A stretch of DNA of 13,248 nucleotides from Planctomycetota bacterium (GTDB lineage: Bacteria > Planctomycetota > MHYJ01 > JACQXL01 > JACQZI01): contig JACQZI010000009.1 of assembly GCA_016207825.1 (NCBI GenBank), positions 1-13,248 on the forward strand, read 5' to 3'. Every line of letters begins with the position of its first letter. Position 1 is the stretch's first letter. Positions 1 to 7,023 of this stretch are shown one piece after another. Both the position numbers and the translations under genes were made by a program. Under the pieces are notes generated by a model that made no database searches, was not told the DNA's origin, and worked only from the letters and a program-made list of their open reading frames with translations.

Positions 1-2
1 CG

Positions 3-197
3 GAAATCAGGAAATCGGATAACGACCCGGCGGTCATCAAGGAGCAGAACGACGAAACCAACGAAGTGGTCCAGGGTTTTGTCAACAAGAGCCTGCATCT
101 GGAACAATTTGAAACCGGCGGCAGTTCGCACGTTGATTTTGTCTATGACGAACTCAAAGGGCTATATCTCGAGATACTGGTAAACAAGAAGCCGTGA
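3..197 (+). CDS. C-terminal end of an unrecognised protein (5' end outside window)
   Basis: An open frame runs from the window edge to a TGA at 195-197 and encodes 64 residues, ending in ...LEILVNKKP. The piece is acidic and soluble-looking, with no membrane segment, signal peptide or cysteine. The G+C-balanced codon use matches the other well-coding genes of the window, and a strong terminator follows 21 bp after the stop, which supports a real gene end. The tail (an alternating hydrophobic stretch, HVDFVYDELKGLYLEILV) looks like a beta-hairpin. It is faintly reminiscent of FlaG-type tails, but I do not claim that assignment. Function cannot be assigned from this fragment. Confidence 0.65.
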   Translation, partial: EIRKSDNDPAVIKEQNDETNEVVQGFVNKSLHLEQFETGGSSHVDFVYDELKGLYLEILVNKKP

Positions 198-218
198 ATA
201 ACTGGGATGTTAAAGATG

Positions 219-261
219 CCTCGTCCTGATTCTTTAAGGCTGGAATCGGGACGAGGTTTTT
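219..261 (+). terminator. Intrinsic (rho-independent) terminator
   Basis: A 14-nt arm at 219-232 (CCTCGTCCTGATTC) pairs with 243-256 (GAATCGGGACGAGG), with one T-G wobble, around a 10-nt loop. It is followed by TTTTT at 257-261. It lies 21 bp after the stop of the + strand gene ending at 197. The opposite direction has no T tract, so it is not an obvious terminator for the - strand gene ending at 342. Confidence 0.9.
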
Positions 262-341
262 CATTAACGGAGAATCGGCAATCGGATTGATTTTAGTTAG
301 TATTGTGTCACCGAATTTCCTGGAGCTATAGGGAGAGGATG

Positions 342-1478
342 CTAATTTAACCCACTTAAATCCCATAATTCAACAGTTTTATTATCATTAATTAACGCTA
401 GAGTCTTTCCGTCTGGAGAAAGTTTTACTTTTACGAAAGGGGTAGATGAACATACTGATGAATAAAATGCGCCCAATCTTCTATTTGAGAGAGTGTTATA
501 TATAAAAATCAGGCTTTTAGACATATAACCATGTCCTTCTAAGCCTTTAGCGCTATCTGTTCGCCATCCTGCGACCGCATAACGCGAACCATCAGAGTTG
601 AAAGAAATGCTTTCTAAAGAATATTTTTTAATTTTCTTTTCCGATATTAAAGACAATCGGTTCCTATCAAAAACCGAAATGTTGTTATCAATAAAATAAA
701 AATACTTATTCCCAGGGATCAATCCCGCTTCAGAGCCAACAAAAAATGGACGAGTGATTTCTTGTGTTTCTGTTATTTTCCCTGTGCTAATATCCATTTT
801 TTCGGTCGTAATCTGCGTCGATTTCCCTAATCCGTCTATGATAAAAATAAAATTGCCGTCTTCTGTGCTTTCGCCTCCGCCGTTTTCAATAATCGTATTA
901 TTAATAATATTTGTCTCTTTAATAACATTTCCAGTAAGATAGTTAAAATGGCATAATTTAATGAAATTAGAAACTAAAACACCCAAAGCTTCTTGATTAT
1001 TTAGCCAATGGATTTTCACCATGTGGCCTGCCACAGGGAGTTTTACTTGACACACAATGTCACCCGTATCTGTATCTACCACTTTAGCAGGGTTAGAGCG
1101 CTCATCATAATTTGAATTTGGGTCACTTTCTAACACCACCTCAAAGCAAACCACATATTTACCATCCGGTTCTCGTATTCCTTTAATACTATGTGCGTCT
1201 GGCAGAGAAACGCATTTCACTATTTTTGTTGTTTTAATATCCCTGATATAGGCCGTATTATGCTTTTCAAAAATACGGATGTTTTGTTTGTCGGATAAAA
1301 AATAAATATTTTCAGGCTGCTCTTCACACTTAATAATAGGGCCAATAAATTTAATATTCCCAATGACTTCATTTTCCTGGGGCAATGGCTCTTCATTTTG
1401 TGATTCGCCTCTCTCGCACCCGCTTATTATCATAAAAGAAAGGCTTAAAACAAGACTATTTATAAACAGCTTCGACAT
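342..1478 (-). CDS. Beta-propeller (WD40-like) lipoprotein
   Basis: 378 residues. The N-terminus has a short basic start (MSK), a hydrophobic stretch and a lipobox, I-S-G-C, with the lipidated cysteine at residue 21. It is followed by an acidic linker, so it is probably a lipoprotein on the outside of a membrane. The rest is built of repeated beta-strand units. The clearest are near the C-terminus: SFNSDGSRYAVAGW at about residue 290 and VKLSPDGKTLALINDNKTVELWDL, which is a WD40-type blade ending the protein. Earlier blades are more degenerate. The start is supported by AAGGAAA about 5-6 nt upstream. The gene is clearly more AT-rich than its neighbours (12-21 G+C per 60 bases in the lines I counted, against about 36 in the 2583-4901 gene), a possible sign of different origin. 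The partner or ligand is unknown. It is the last gene of the - strand run, 82 bp after the 1561-1896 gene. Confidence 0.8.
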   Translation of the reverse strand: MSKLFINSLVLSLSFMIISGCERGESQNEEPLPQENEVIGNIKFIGPIIKCEEQPENIYFLSDKQNIRIFEKHNTAYIRDIKTTKIVKCVSLPDAHSIKGIREPDGKYVVCFEVVLESDPNSNYDERSNPAKVVDTDTGDIVCQVKLPVAGHMVKIHWLNNQEALGVLVSNFIKLCHFNYLTGNVIKETNIINNTIIENGGGESTEDGNFIFIIDGLGKSTQITTEKMDISTGKITETQEITRPFFVGSEAGLIPGNKYFYFIDNNISVFDRNRLSLISEKKIKKYSLESISFNSDGSRYAVAGWRTDSAKGLEGHGYMSKSLIFIYNTLSNRRLGAFYSSVCSSTPFVKVKLSPDGKTLALINDNKTVELWDLSGLN

Positions 1479-1492
1479 ATTTTCCTTTCTTG

Positions 1493-1504
1493 GATTACGT
1501 AATC
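1493..1504. promoter_or_regulatory. 12-bp perfect palindrome upstream of the lipoprotein gene
   Basis: GATTACGTAATC is a perfect inverted repeat located 15-26 nt upstream of the start codon of the 342-1478 gene, just beyond its ribosome-binding site. Its size and placement fit an operator for a dimeric regulator, but a single 12-bp palindrome can arise by chance. Confidence 0.3.
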
Positions 1505-1560
1505 AAATCACCTATTTCTTACATTCTCCCTTCCCCTTCGAAAGAGTCAATCTATTCGGC

Positions 1561-1896
1561 TTATTTCCAATATTCCTTTATCACGTGCGTAATCATATAA
1601 ACCACCCAGCCGATGGCGCACAGGAAGTAAATGATGCGGATGGGTTTGCGTGGATTCTTTAAACCCAGATGCACCAGGACCAACGCCGGAACCCCGATAA
1701 AGGTGAAGAATAAAAGAGGCATGGCAAGCATTTTAATGATACGCTCCATAACCGGGCTTGTCTCCACCGGCGGCTCACCTCCGAATAGGGCAATGCCGGC
1801 AATAATCAGGATAAACAATACCCCGACGGAAATATACGAGATGGTGATAATTTTAAACCACTTTGCTGGTTTCGTCTCTTTATTCATTTCTTCCAT
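1561..1896 (-). CDS. Small three-helix membrane protein, function unknown
   Basis: 111 residues with three predicted membrane segments: about 17-39 (ISYISVGVLFILIIAGIALF), about 57-77 (LAMPLLFFTFIGVPALVLVHLGL) and about 87-105 (IIYFLCAIGWVVYMITHVI). There is a lysine-rich N-terminus and a basic KNPRKPIR loop between helices 2 and 3. I do not recognise the family. No good Shine-Dalgarno is present. The only purine run, GAAAAA, lies 5 nt before the ATG and belongs to the end of the palindromic repeat at 1908-1988. A second ATG at codon 4 follows GGAAGAA but the spacing is too short to prefer it. It could be co-transcribed with the 1995-2483 gene if the intervening palindrome does not block RNA polymerase. 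Confidence 0.7.
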   Translation of the reverse strand: MEEMNKETKPAKWFKIITISYISVGVLFILIIAGIALFGGEPPVETSPVMERIIKMLAMPLLFFTFIGVPALVLVHLGLKNPRKPIRIIYFLCAIGWVVYMITHVIKEYWK

Positions 1897-1907
1897 TTTA
1901 CTTTTTC

Positions 1908-1988
1908 TTAACAGGGACTTGTAATAGACTTATACGAGACTAAGAAAATAAATTCGTCTCTTAAGAGTCTCGTCAAAGTCCCTGTTAA
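1908..1988. repeat. Palindromic repeat element, copy 1
   Basis: About 81 bp bounded by a perfect 13-bp inverted repeat, TTAACAGGGACTT (1908-1920) and AAGTCCCTGTTAA (1976-1988). Bases 1909-1988 match 2494-2573 without a difference that I can see. Similarity continues one gap further on the left through TTTTTC (1902-1907 against 2488-2493). Inside is a second inverted repeat, ACGAGACT / AGTCTCGT (1934-1941 and 1965-1972). Read on the - strand, the inner stem directly follows the outer left arm, while the right side has a 12-nt unpaired stretch. It lies 6 nt after the stop of the 1995-2483 gene and about 12 nt before the start of the 1561-1896 gene. There is no T tract, so it is not a standard terminator. 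Confidence 0.9.
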
Positions 1989-1994
1989 TATTTC

Positions 1995-2483
1995 TTAATA
2001 TTTATATAATGGTATATCGCATCTTAAAGACGGGGAATTCGGGAAAACCGCTTCTATCCCCACAGACAAGAAATATTCCAATCCCGCCTGCTTAAACCCG
2101 GATTTAATGTATATCTTTGCATCATTTTCCATAATTTCGCTATCCGCAAGATTTATCCATTTATCAGACAGCTTTTCCATTACGCCCATTTTATACTGCG
2201 GTTCGGGGCTAAACAGCTTAATATTCACCATGCATTGGGGAGGAATCGCTATCTTATTGCCGTCATTATCCAGGAAAGAGAGCTTCAGGTAAAGAGCATA
2301 TTCCTCGGTCAGGTTATCAGGGATATCGGATGTCTTAATTATCTCTGCCTTAATTTGCGCAAATGAGGCGGCAACAGGCAACCGGGTATCGGCGGGGCGG
2401 CTGAGATTAACCAGCACGATTATCCCGATAGCCAGGAACAAGCCGAATCCGGCAATCAGTTTTAATATGCTTGATGGTTTCAT
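1995..2483 (-). CDS. Membrane-anchored extracytoplasmic protein, function unknown
   Basis: 162 residues. A short basic N-terminus (MKPSSILK) precedes one hydrophobic segment at about 7-27 (LKLIAGFGLFLAIGIIVLV). There is no cysteine lipobox or clear cleavage site, so this is probably a signal anchor with the remaining 135 or so residues outside the cytoplasm. That part has alternating strand-like segments (YALYLKLSFLDNDG, CMVNIKLFSPE, YFLSVGIEAVF), suggestive of a beta-sandwich, and two cysteines that could pair. I do not recognise the family. The gene is flanked on both sides by identical 80-bp palindromic repeats, which is its most striking property. There is no Shine-Dalgarno, only GAAAAA 4 nt before the ATG, contributed by the repeat edge. 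It may move or be lost as a unit by recombination between the repeats (inference). Confidence 0.75.
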   Translation of the reverse strand: MKPSSILKLIAGFGLFLAIGIIVLVNLSRPADTRLPVAASFAQIKAEIIKTSDIPDNLTEEYALYLKLSFLDNDGNKIAIPPQCMVNIKLFSPEPQYKMGVMEKLSDKWINLADSEIMENDAKIYIKSGFKQAGLEYFLSVGIEAVFPNSPSLRCDIPLYKY

Positions 2484-2493
2484 ATCATTTTTC

Positions 2494-2573
2494 TAACAGG
2501 GACTTGTAATAGACTTATACGAGACTAAGAAAATAAATTCGTCTCTTAAGAGTCTCGTCAAAGTCCCTGTTAA
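2494..2573. repeat. Palindromic repeat element, copy 2
   Basis: Identical by eye over 80 bp to 1909-1988 and in the same orientation. The terminal inverted repeat here is 12 bp, TAACAGGGACTT (2494-2505) and AAGTCCCTGTTA (2561-2572). On the - strand it starts 9 nt after the stop of the 2583-4901 gene and ends 10 nt before the ATG of the 1995-2483 gene. The distance between equivalent points of the two copies is 585 bp. Confidence 0.9.
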
Positions 2574-2582
2574 ATACGCATC

Positions 2583-4901
2583 CTATTTTAAATTATAACT
2601 GTAATATAATTGTAAATTTAATATGCCAAATGTCGTGGAGTATAACCTCCCGCCGACCGAGCCCCAGGCGCAGACCGGGTCCCAGCTTCCGTCATTATCT
2701 CCACCTACCCTCTGGTGCTTGAGTAAGACATCCTTTAAGGTGTTATTCCATTTCGTCCAGTATTCTGATTTGGTTTCCCTATCCAGATAGTCGCTATGAA
2801 TAAGCGCCATGGTCATGAAATACCAGTAAAACTGGTTAAGGATATTGTTTTCCAATCCGATAACGGTCCTATCCTGCTGTAATAAGCCTTCATTGCCGGA
2901 AACGCCGCGGTAGGGCTCCCAGACCGGAAGATATTTCATCAGGAACTCAGTTGCCTTTTTATCCGTATCCATATATTTATTATGGTTTAGGAGACTGCGC
3001 AGTAAAAACCGGGAGGCAATTCCGGTTGCCATGCTGTCATACCCGCCGAAGCAGTAAGAAGGCCCTTCCAGAAAACAGACCCTGCCGGTGGATTGGTTTG
3101 TCAGGCGCTCAAGATAGATTTCCACATCCCTTGACTGCGATGGCGGAATCTTCAATCCGGCTGCCTCGCTTGCCACAAATAGCGACATAATATAATAAAT
3201 GCTCGTGCCGATATCAGTCGGTTCCAGGTAAAACGACCACGGGTAATTGAGTTGCACGCGATAATTACGCGCGTGCTCCAGCGCCTTATTAATAGAAGGG
3301 AGCAACGTTTCATCCTTTGTCATGGCATAGGCTTCAACTAAAGCAAGCGTTGAAATACTATGGTTATAACGCCGGCAGATAGGCTTAAGCACCATAGATT
3401 TTGCTTTTTCCTGATTAGCCGCATCCAGGTTAATCGCTCCGGTTGAATCCTGGCAGCTCAGGATATAATCGAGTCCCGCCTTGACAAAAGCCCGGTATTT
3501 GCCGTATTTATGAGTTGAGCCCGAACCCATGAAAGAAAGCATTGCCAGACCGGTCGCCGCGGCATCCATGAACTGGTCTTCATTGGTAAAATCAGGCAGG
3601 TTGAATTCCTTGCCGGAGAACGGATTAAGCCCGGATAAACTCCACCTGCCGTCGAGTGACTGATGGAGTGCAAGCCAGAGAAGCCCGCGTTGGATAGCTT
3701 TTTCGGTTTCCTCATTGCCGCCATTCGCCTCAAGCGCTTTTACTTTATCTTTGCCGAAGCGGTTGGCAAAGAGCGTCGGCACTTCCCCAATTGCGCTTTC
3801 ATCAGGTGCGTTCGTTACCAATAATTTTAGCAGGCTCTTAACGCGCCAGTCTGTTTCATTATAAATAATCGTTTGCAGGGTAATGCCAAAATCACGGCAG
3901 TCCATTTCCACCAACGCCGCGGCTATATTAAGCCTGATTTCCGCTGATTGTGAATTACGCATCAGCTCTACCAGCGCTTCTATAATCTTATTACGCAATT
4001 CCGCCGGGAACAACTTTATATTAGAAATATTGGCAAGCGCCTGTATCTTGCAAATAGCCGGTTCGGCATCCTCGGTCTCTAACGCGGCCAACAGCTGTTT
4101 TACGCAATCATCAAGCGGTGTTTTGGCAGGCGGGAATCGGGAAGCCTGCCGCCCGATTAGTTTCGCCATAAATGCGCGGGCAGCCGGATCGTAGCTGTTG
4201 AACCGGTCATTTATCAGGTAATCGATTGTTTCATCATAGTGCTTATACAAATATTGGTTTAAGGCTTCTTCCAGCTCCCATTGGAGGGTGAAATCATTTT
4301 CATTCAACACCAGGAGCAGGGTATCGAACGCCTTTCGCGTATCATATTTTGTAATAAATTTCATGGCACTTTGGCGCAGTTCCCAGCCGCCTGACTGGTC
4401 CGCCAACGGAATCGTCAGGTATTCTATGGCATTGGCGATAAGGTCAGGATGCTCCGCGGGAATTCCGCCCAGTGCGTTTATTGCCGCCTGCCTGACCATT
4501 AAATCATTGTCTTTCAGGGTCTGGATTACGGCGCCGTGAATCAGCCCGCCCTTATTACCCATATCGCTTAAGACATTGATAAGCAGGGCGCGGATAGCAG
4601 GATTTGGGAAGTTTATGGCTTTGTCATTCATCCAGGCAACGGATTCATCATCGGTAATACTTGATAGGGCGGTGAAAAGGGCAGACTGGATTTCCTCGCT
4701 TCTCTCTTCCGCCAGCGTCATTAACAGCCTGACTGCGGAGAGATTATTGAATCTCCCTATCTTTTCTATTGAGGCGATTTTCCCCGCCGAATCGCCGTTT
4801 GACAGGTCATTGGCAAGAGTTTTCAAATCCGGCCCATCAGGGAAAACAGGCAATGCCAATATGACGCCCATTAAAACCAACAATAAGCATTTTATTTTCA
4901 T
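2583..4901 (-). CDS. Secreted HEAT-repeat / prenyltransferase-squalene-cyclase-like barrel protein
   Basis: 772 residues. A Sec-type signal peptide (MKIKCLLLVLMGVILALPVFP, about 1-21) is followed by HEAT-like alpha-helical repeats over about 25-370 (for example LMVRQAAINALGGIP near 134-148 and AEIRLNIAAALVEMD near 320-334). From about 395 there is an alpha/alpha-barrel region like that of prenyltransferase / squalene-cyclase repeat proteins: RGLLWLALHQSLDGRWSL near 405-422, SCQDSTGAI near 482-490, and a final DGSWDP...GRLYSTTFGILNLQLYY near 737-767. I see no DxDD cyclase acid motif, so terpene cyclisation is unlikely and a binding or carbohydrate/protein-processing role in the periplasm is possible. 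The start overlaps the upstream metal-exporter gene by 4 bp (ATGA), with AAAGGAA about 12 nt upstream, indicating translational coupling. Proteins of this design are common in Planctomycetota; their function is not established. Confidence 0.82.
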   Translation of the reverse strand: MKIKCLLLVLMGVILALPVFPDGPDLKTLANDLSNGDSAGKIASIEKIGRFNNLSAVRLLMTLAEERSEEIQSALFTALSSITDDESVAWMNDKAINFPNPAIRALLINVLSDMGNKGGLIHGAVIQTLKDNDLMVRQAAINALGGIPAEHPDLIANAIEYLTIPLADQSGGWELRQSAMKFITKYDTRKAFDTLLLVLNENDFTLQWELEEALNQYLYKHYDETIDYLINDRFNSYDPAARAFMAKLIGRQASRFPPAKTPLDDCVKQLLAALETEDAEPAICKIQALANISNIKLFPAELRNKIIEALVELMRNSQSAEIRLNIAAALVEMDCRDFGITLQTIIYNETDWRVKSLLKLLVTNAPDESAIGEVPTLFANRFGKDKVKALEANGGNEETEKAIQRGLLWLALHQSLDGRWSLSGLNPFSGKEFNLPDFTNEDQFMDAAATGLAMLSFMGSGSTHKYGKYRAFVKAGLDYILSCQDSTGAINLDAANQEKAKSMVLKPICRRYNHSISTLALVEAYAMTKDETLLPSINKALEHARNYRVQLNYPWSFYLEPTDIGTSIYYIMSLFVASEAAGLKIPPSQSRDVEIYLERLTNQSTGRVCFLEGPSYCFGGYDSMATGIASRFLLRSLLNHNKYMDTDKKATEFLMKYLPVWEPYRGVSGNEGLLQQDRTVIGLENNILNQFYWYFMTMALIHSDYLDRETKSEYWTKWNNTLKDVLLKHQRVGGDNDGSWDPVCAWGSVGGRLYSTTFGILNLQLYYSYNLK

Positions 4902-6454
4902 AACCAGTTTATTTCCTTTAGTGAAGAATAAACGAGGACGAGTCCGATACCAACGATAATAAGAGGCCCGATAACCGCAAGCACCCGTATAATTTTAGGC
5001 GCTGAACTGAAACGCCCGAGAATGCGGCTCCCGCTGACCAGAAGGATTCCAATAGTTATAAGAACGCTGGCCAATCCCAGGCTGAAAGCAAGTATGATAG
5101 CCAATCCCCAGGCAATCCGGTTTATCTTAATCGCCATCAAAAGCACGACAATCGCCGCCGGGCAGGGAAGCATCCCGCCGGATATTCCCAAAGGCAATAA
5201 TGTTCCCAATGTTATTTTTGTGGGGTGATTATGGGAATGCTCATGGATATGTACGCCGGAAGCATCGTGAGTATGACCATTATGAGAGTGTTCATGAGGA
5301 TGCCGAAGGTGGCTATGTCCGTGCTGTCCTTCGCCACTCCGTAGCTTCGGAACAGCGGAGGATGGCATATCCGGAAATTTAAGCAGGCGCGAGATAAACA
5401 TCCATATCCCGATGATAACGATAAGTGCGCTGGAAACGATACCGAAGATACCGGATAAAGCGGTATAGCTGATGCTTTGCGCCAGAATCAGGAAAAGGAC
5501 TCCGGCGATTATCACTACAGATACGTGGGTAAGTGTCACGGTAAGCCCAAGGAATATGGCATCCCAGATGGTTCCTTTGGAACCGATTAAGTAAGCCGCG
5601 ACAAGGGTCTTGCCATGGCCGGGCGCAAGGGCATGTGCAGCTCCATAAAAGAACGAGATGAGCAAAGCCACCAGGATGACGATAAAATTAAGCTGCGCTT
5701 CGCCTAGGAACTTAAGCATCATTTCCTTGGTTTTATCTTCTGCCTGGGCCGGACCCTGAGCGCTCCCGAAAAATCCTCCCAGCGGGTCAGGCGAGCCGCC
5801 GAAACCGGGCAGAAGCCGGAAAGATAATGTCAGGTTAGTTTTTTCATCCGTAATCACTCCGAAACCCTGCCTCAACATTTTCATGTTTGCCTCTTCATCA
5901 GGCATGTATTTCACCTCGGTCCCGTCCTGGGAAACAACATAGAGTTTAAACGTTACCTGTTTACGCAGGATATTACGGAGCGTTATGGAAATGCGGTGCC
6001 ATTCATTATCCGGATTTTCTATAAAATGGGCGAAAGGGAAATTAAGCTTAATCCTGTTTGCATCAACTTTATCGCTTCCCGATAAATCGCATTTTACAAA
6101 GTCGCTGTATAAAGTAAATGAGACCGGTTTACCGTCCACTTCAACAATAAACTTTTCATCCACCACTCTTTTGGTTAAATCCGCCATGAAAGCAGCCTGT
6201 TCATCCATGGAAAGAACTCCATCATTATTTGTATCCATTGCGGTTCGGCAGGGCACGGATTCGATATCACCGTAGAGAATCCAATAATCAACCGTAACCA
6301 TCGCCTTGACCGTATCACTGTAAGGCCAGAACCTTATCTCAATATAATCGCCGATGCCCATGATATCCTTGTCGGTAATATCATGTGCGAATAGGGGAGT
6401 GGAAGTGGAAACCAAGACCGCCAGGTAAATAACGAGCTTAATCAGTTTTTGCAT
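4898..6454 (-). CDS. NicO/RcnA-family Ni2+/Co2+-type exporter with periplasmic EF-hand domain
   Basis: Numbered from the start chosen here (518 residues). A signal peptide (MQKLIKLVIYLAVLVSTSTP, cleavage near LFA-HD) leads into an extracytoplasmic domain of about 220 residues. This contains a canonical EF-hand loop, DTNNDGVLSMDE, at 74-85. The membrane domain follows from about 255: the NicO signature AAHALAPGHGKT near 272-283, a TLTH motif near 307-310, a cytoplasmic or periplasmic histidine loop with 14 His in 33 residues (378-410, with HEHSHN twice), and GISGGMLPCPAA near 424-435. NicO/RcnA proteins export nickel or cobalt, and His-rich loops bind metal; the exact ion is inference. An ATG nine codons upstream (6481) is open, but the start at 6454 has AAGAAGG 7 nt upstream and begins a proper signal peptide. 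It overlaps maf by 13 bp and the next gene by 4 bp. Confidence 0.85.
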   Translation of the reverse strand: MQKLIKLVIYLAVLVSTSTPLFAHDITDKDIMGIGDYIEIRFWPYSDTVKAMVTVDYWILYGDIESVPCRTAMDTNNDGVLSMDEQAAFMADLTKRVVDEKFIVEVDGKPVSFTLYSDFVKCDLSGSDKVDANRIKLNFPFAHFIENPDNEWHRISITLRNILRKQVTFKLYVVSQDGTEVKYMPDEEANMKMLRQGFGVITDEKTNLTLSFRLLPGFGGSPDPLGGFFGSAQGPAQAEDKTKEMMLKFLGEAQLNFIVILVALLISFFYGAAHALAPGHGKTLVAAYLIGSKGTIWDAIFLGLTVTLTHVSVVIIAGVLFLILAQSISYTALSGIFGIVSSALIVIIGIWMFISRLLKFPDMPSSAVPKLRSGEGQHGHSHLRHPHEHSHNGHTHDASGVHIHEHSHNHPTKITLGTLLPLGISGGMLPCPAAIVVLLMAIKINRIAWGLAIILAFSLGLASVLITIGILLVSGSRILGRFSSAPKIIRVLAVIGPLIIVGIGLVLVYSSLKEINWL

Positions 6455-7017
6455 AAGGACGCCTTCTTGATTAATCTGCATACTAAATCCAAAGGCAGAC
6501 CGACGGCATTGTCCACCCTGCCTTTGATGATTTTAATGTAAGGGTCGCCCTGTTCCTGTATGGCATAACCGCCGGCTTTATCATAATGCTTATAGGATTT
6601 CAGGAGTTCCGCCATCCTTTCAGGGGACAGTTTTTTCATATAGACAACGGTTTCCGAATACCCGCCCAGCGCGAGGTTATTCTTTTTATTTATCACGCAA
6701 ACGCCGGTAATGACCGAATGCCTTGTTCCGGAAAGGGCGCGCAATATCTTTTTGGCGGAGTTGAGGTTTTTCGGCTTTCCGATAAACTTGCCTTTTGAAT
6801 AAACGATTGTATCCGCGCCGATTACCAATCCGCTCTTTATCTTACCCGCGACGCTTTCTGCCTTTTTGACGGCCAAATCGCATACGTATTGATAGGGCGA
6901 AATATTACTCTCCGGAAACTTTTCATGAACATCAGGTTTGATTACGCGAAAGGCAGGAATCCTGCGTTTAAGAAGGGCACGACGCCGTTCAGATGCCGAT
7001 GCTAAAATGATTTGCAT
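6442..7017 (-). CDS. maf: Maf-family nucleotide pyrophosphatase (dTTPase/UTPase type)
   Basis: 191 residues, the usual length of the family. Maf proteins hydrolyse non-canonical or excess nucleoside triphosphates to monophosphate and pyrophosphate in the cytoplasm. They are linked to house-cleaning of nucleotide pools and to septum formation. Visible motifs: the N-terminal IILASASERRRALL with the conserved Ser/Arg phosphate-binding residues, GADTIV near 68-73 with the metal-binding Asp, GKP near 80-82, LSGTRHSVITGV near 94-105 and YDKAGGYAIQEQG near 144-156. The DKAGGYAIQ segment resembles the YhdE/Maf subgroup acting on dTTP and UTP more than the YceF subgroup; that is family knowledge applied by eye. 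It starts 6 nt after the stop of the zinc-ribbon gene with a poorly placed AAGGA about 13-16 nt upstream, and it overlaps the metal-exporter gene by 13 bp, so it sits inside the operon. Confidence 0.93.
   Translation of the reverse strand: MQIILASASERRRALLKRRIPAFRVIKPDVHEKFPESNISPYQYVCDLAVKKAESVAGKIKSGLVIGADTIVYSKGKFIGKPKNLNSAKKILRALSGTRHSVITGVCVINKKNNLALGGYSETVVYMKKLSPERMAELLKSYKHYDKAGGYAIQEQGDPYIKIIKGRVDNAVGLPLDLVCRLIKKASLCKN
6462..6468 (-). promoter_or_regulatory. Ribosome-binding site that sets the metal-exporter start
   Basis: AAGAAGG on the - strand, 7 nt before the ATG at 6454. It favours the internal methionine over the longer frame starting at 6481, which has no comparable site. It lies inside the 3' end of maf. 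Confidence 0.7.
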
Positions 7018-7023
7018 TTAGTA

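Noticed and set aside
154-366. A 70-residue - strand reading frame across the gap between the first two genes
   Set aside because: It overlaps the + strand gene end, the whole intrinsic terminator and the end of the lipoprotein gene. It has no ribosome site and no domain-like sequence.
1522-1550. TTGACT (- strand, 1545-1550) as the -35 of a promoter for the lipoprotein gene
   Set aside because: At 17-18 bp spacing the -10 would be AGAATG or GAATGT, too poor to call.
1908-2573. The paired repeats as intrinsic terminators or a CRISPR array
   Set aside because: Neither copy is followed by a T tract in either direction. There are only two copies, separated by a complete gene, not by short spacers.
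1909-2573. Firm annotation of the repeats as integron attC sites
   Set aside because: Only one of four end boxes fits the consensus, the stem lacks the usual unpaired central spacer, and no integrase is visible. Kept as a hypothesis only.
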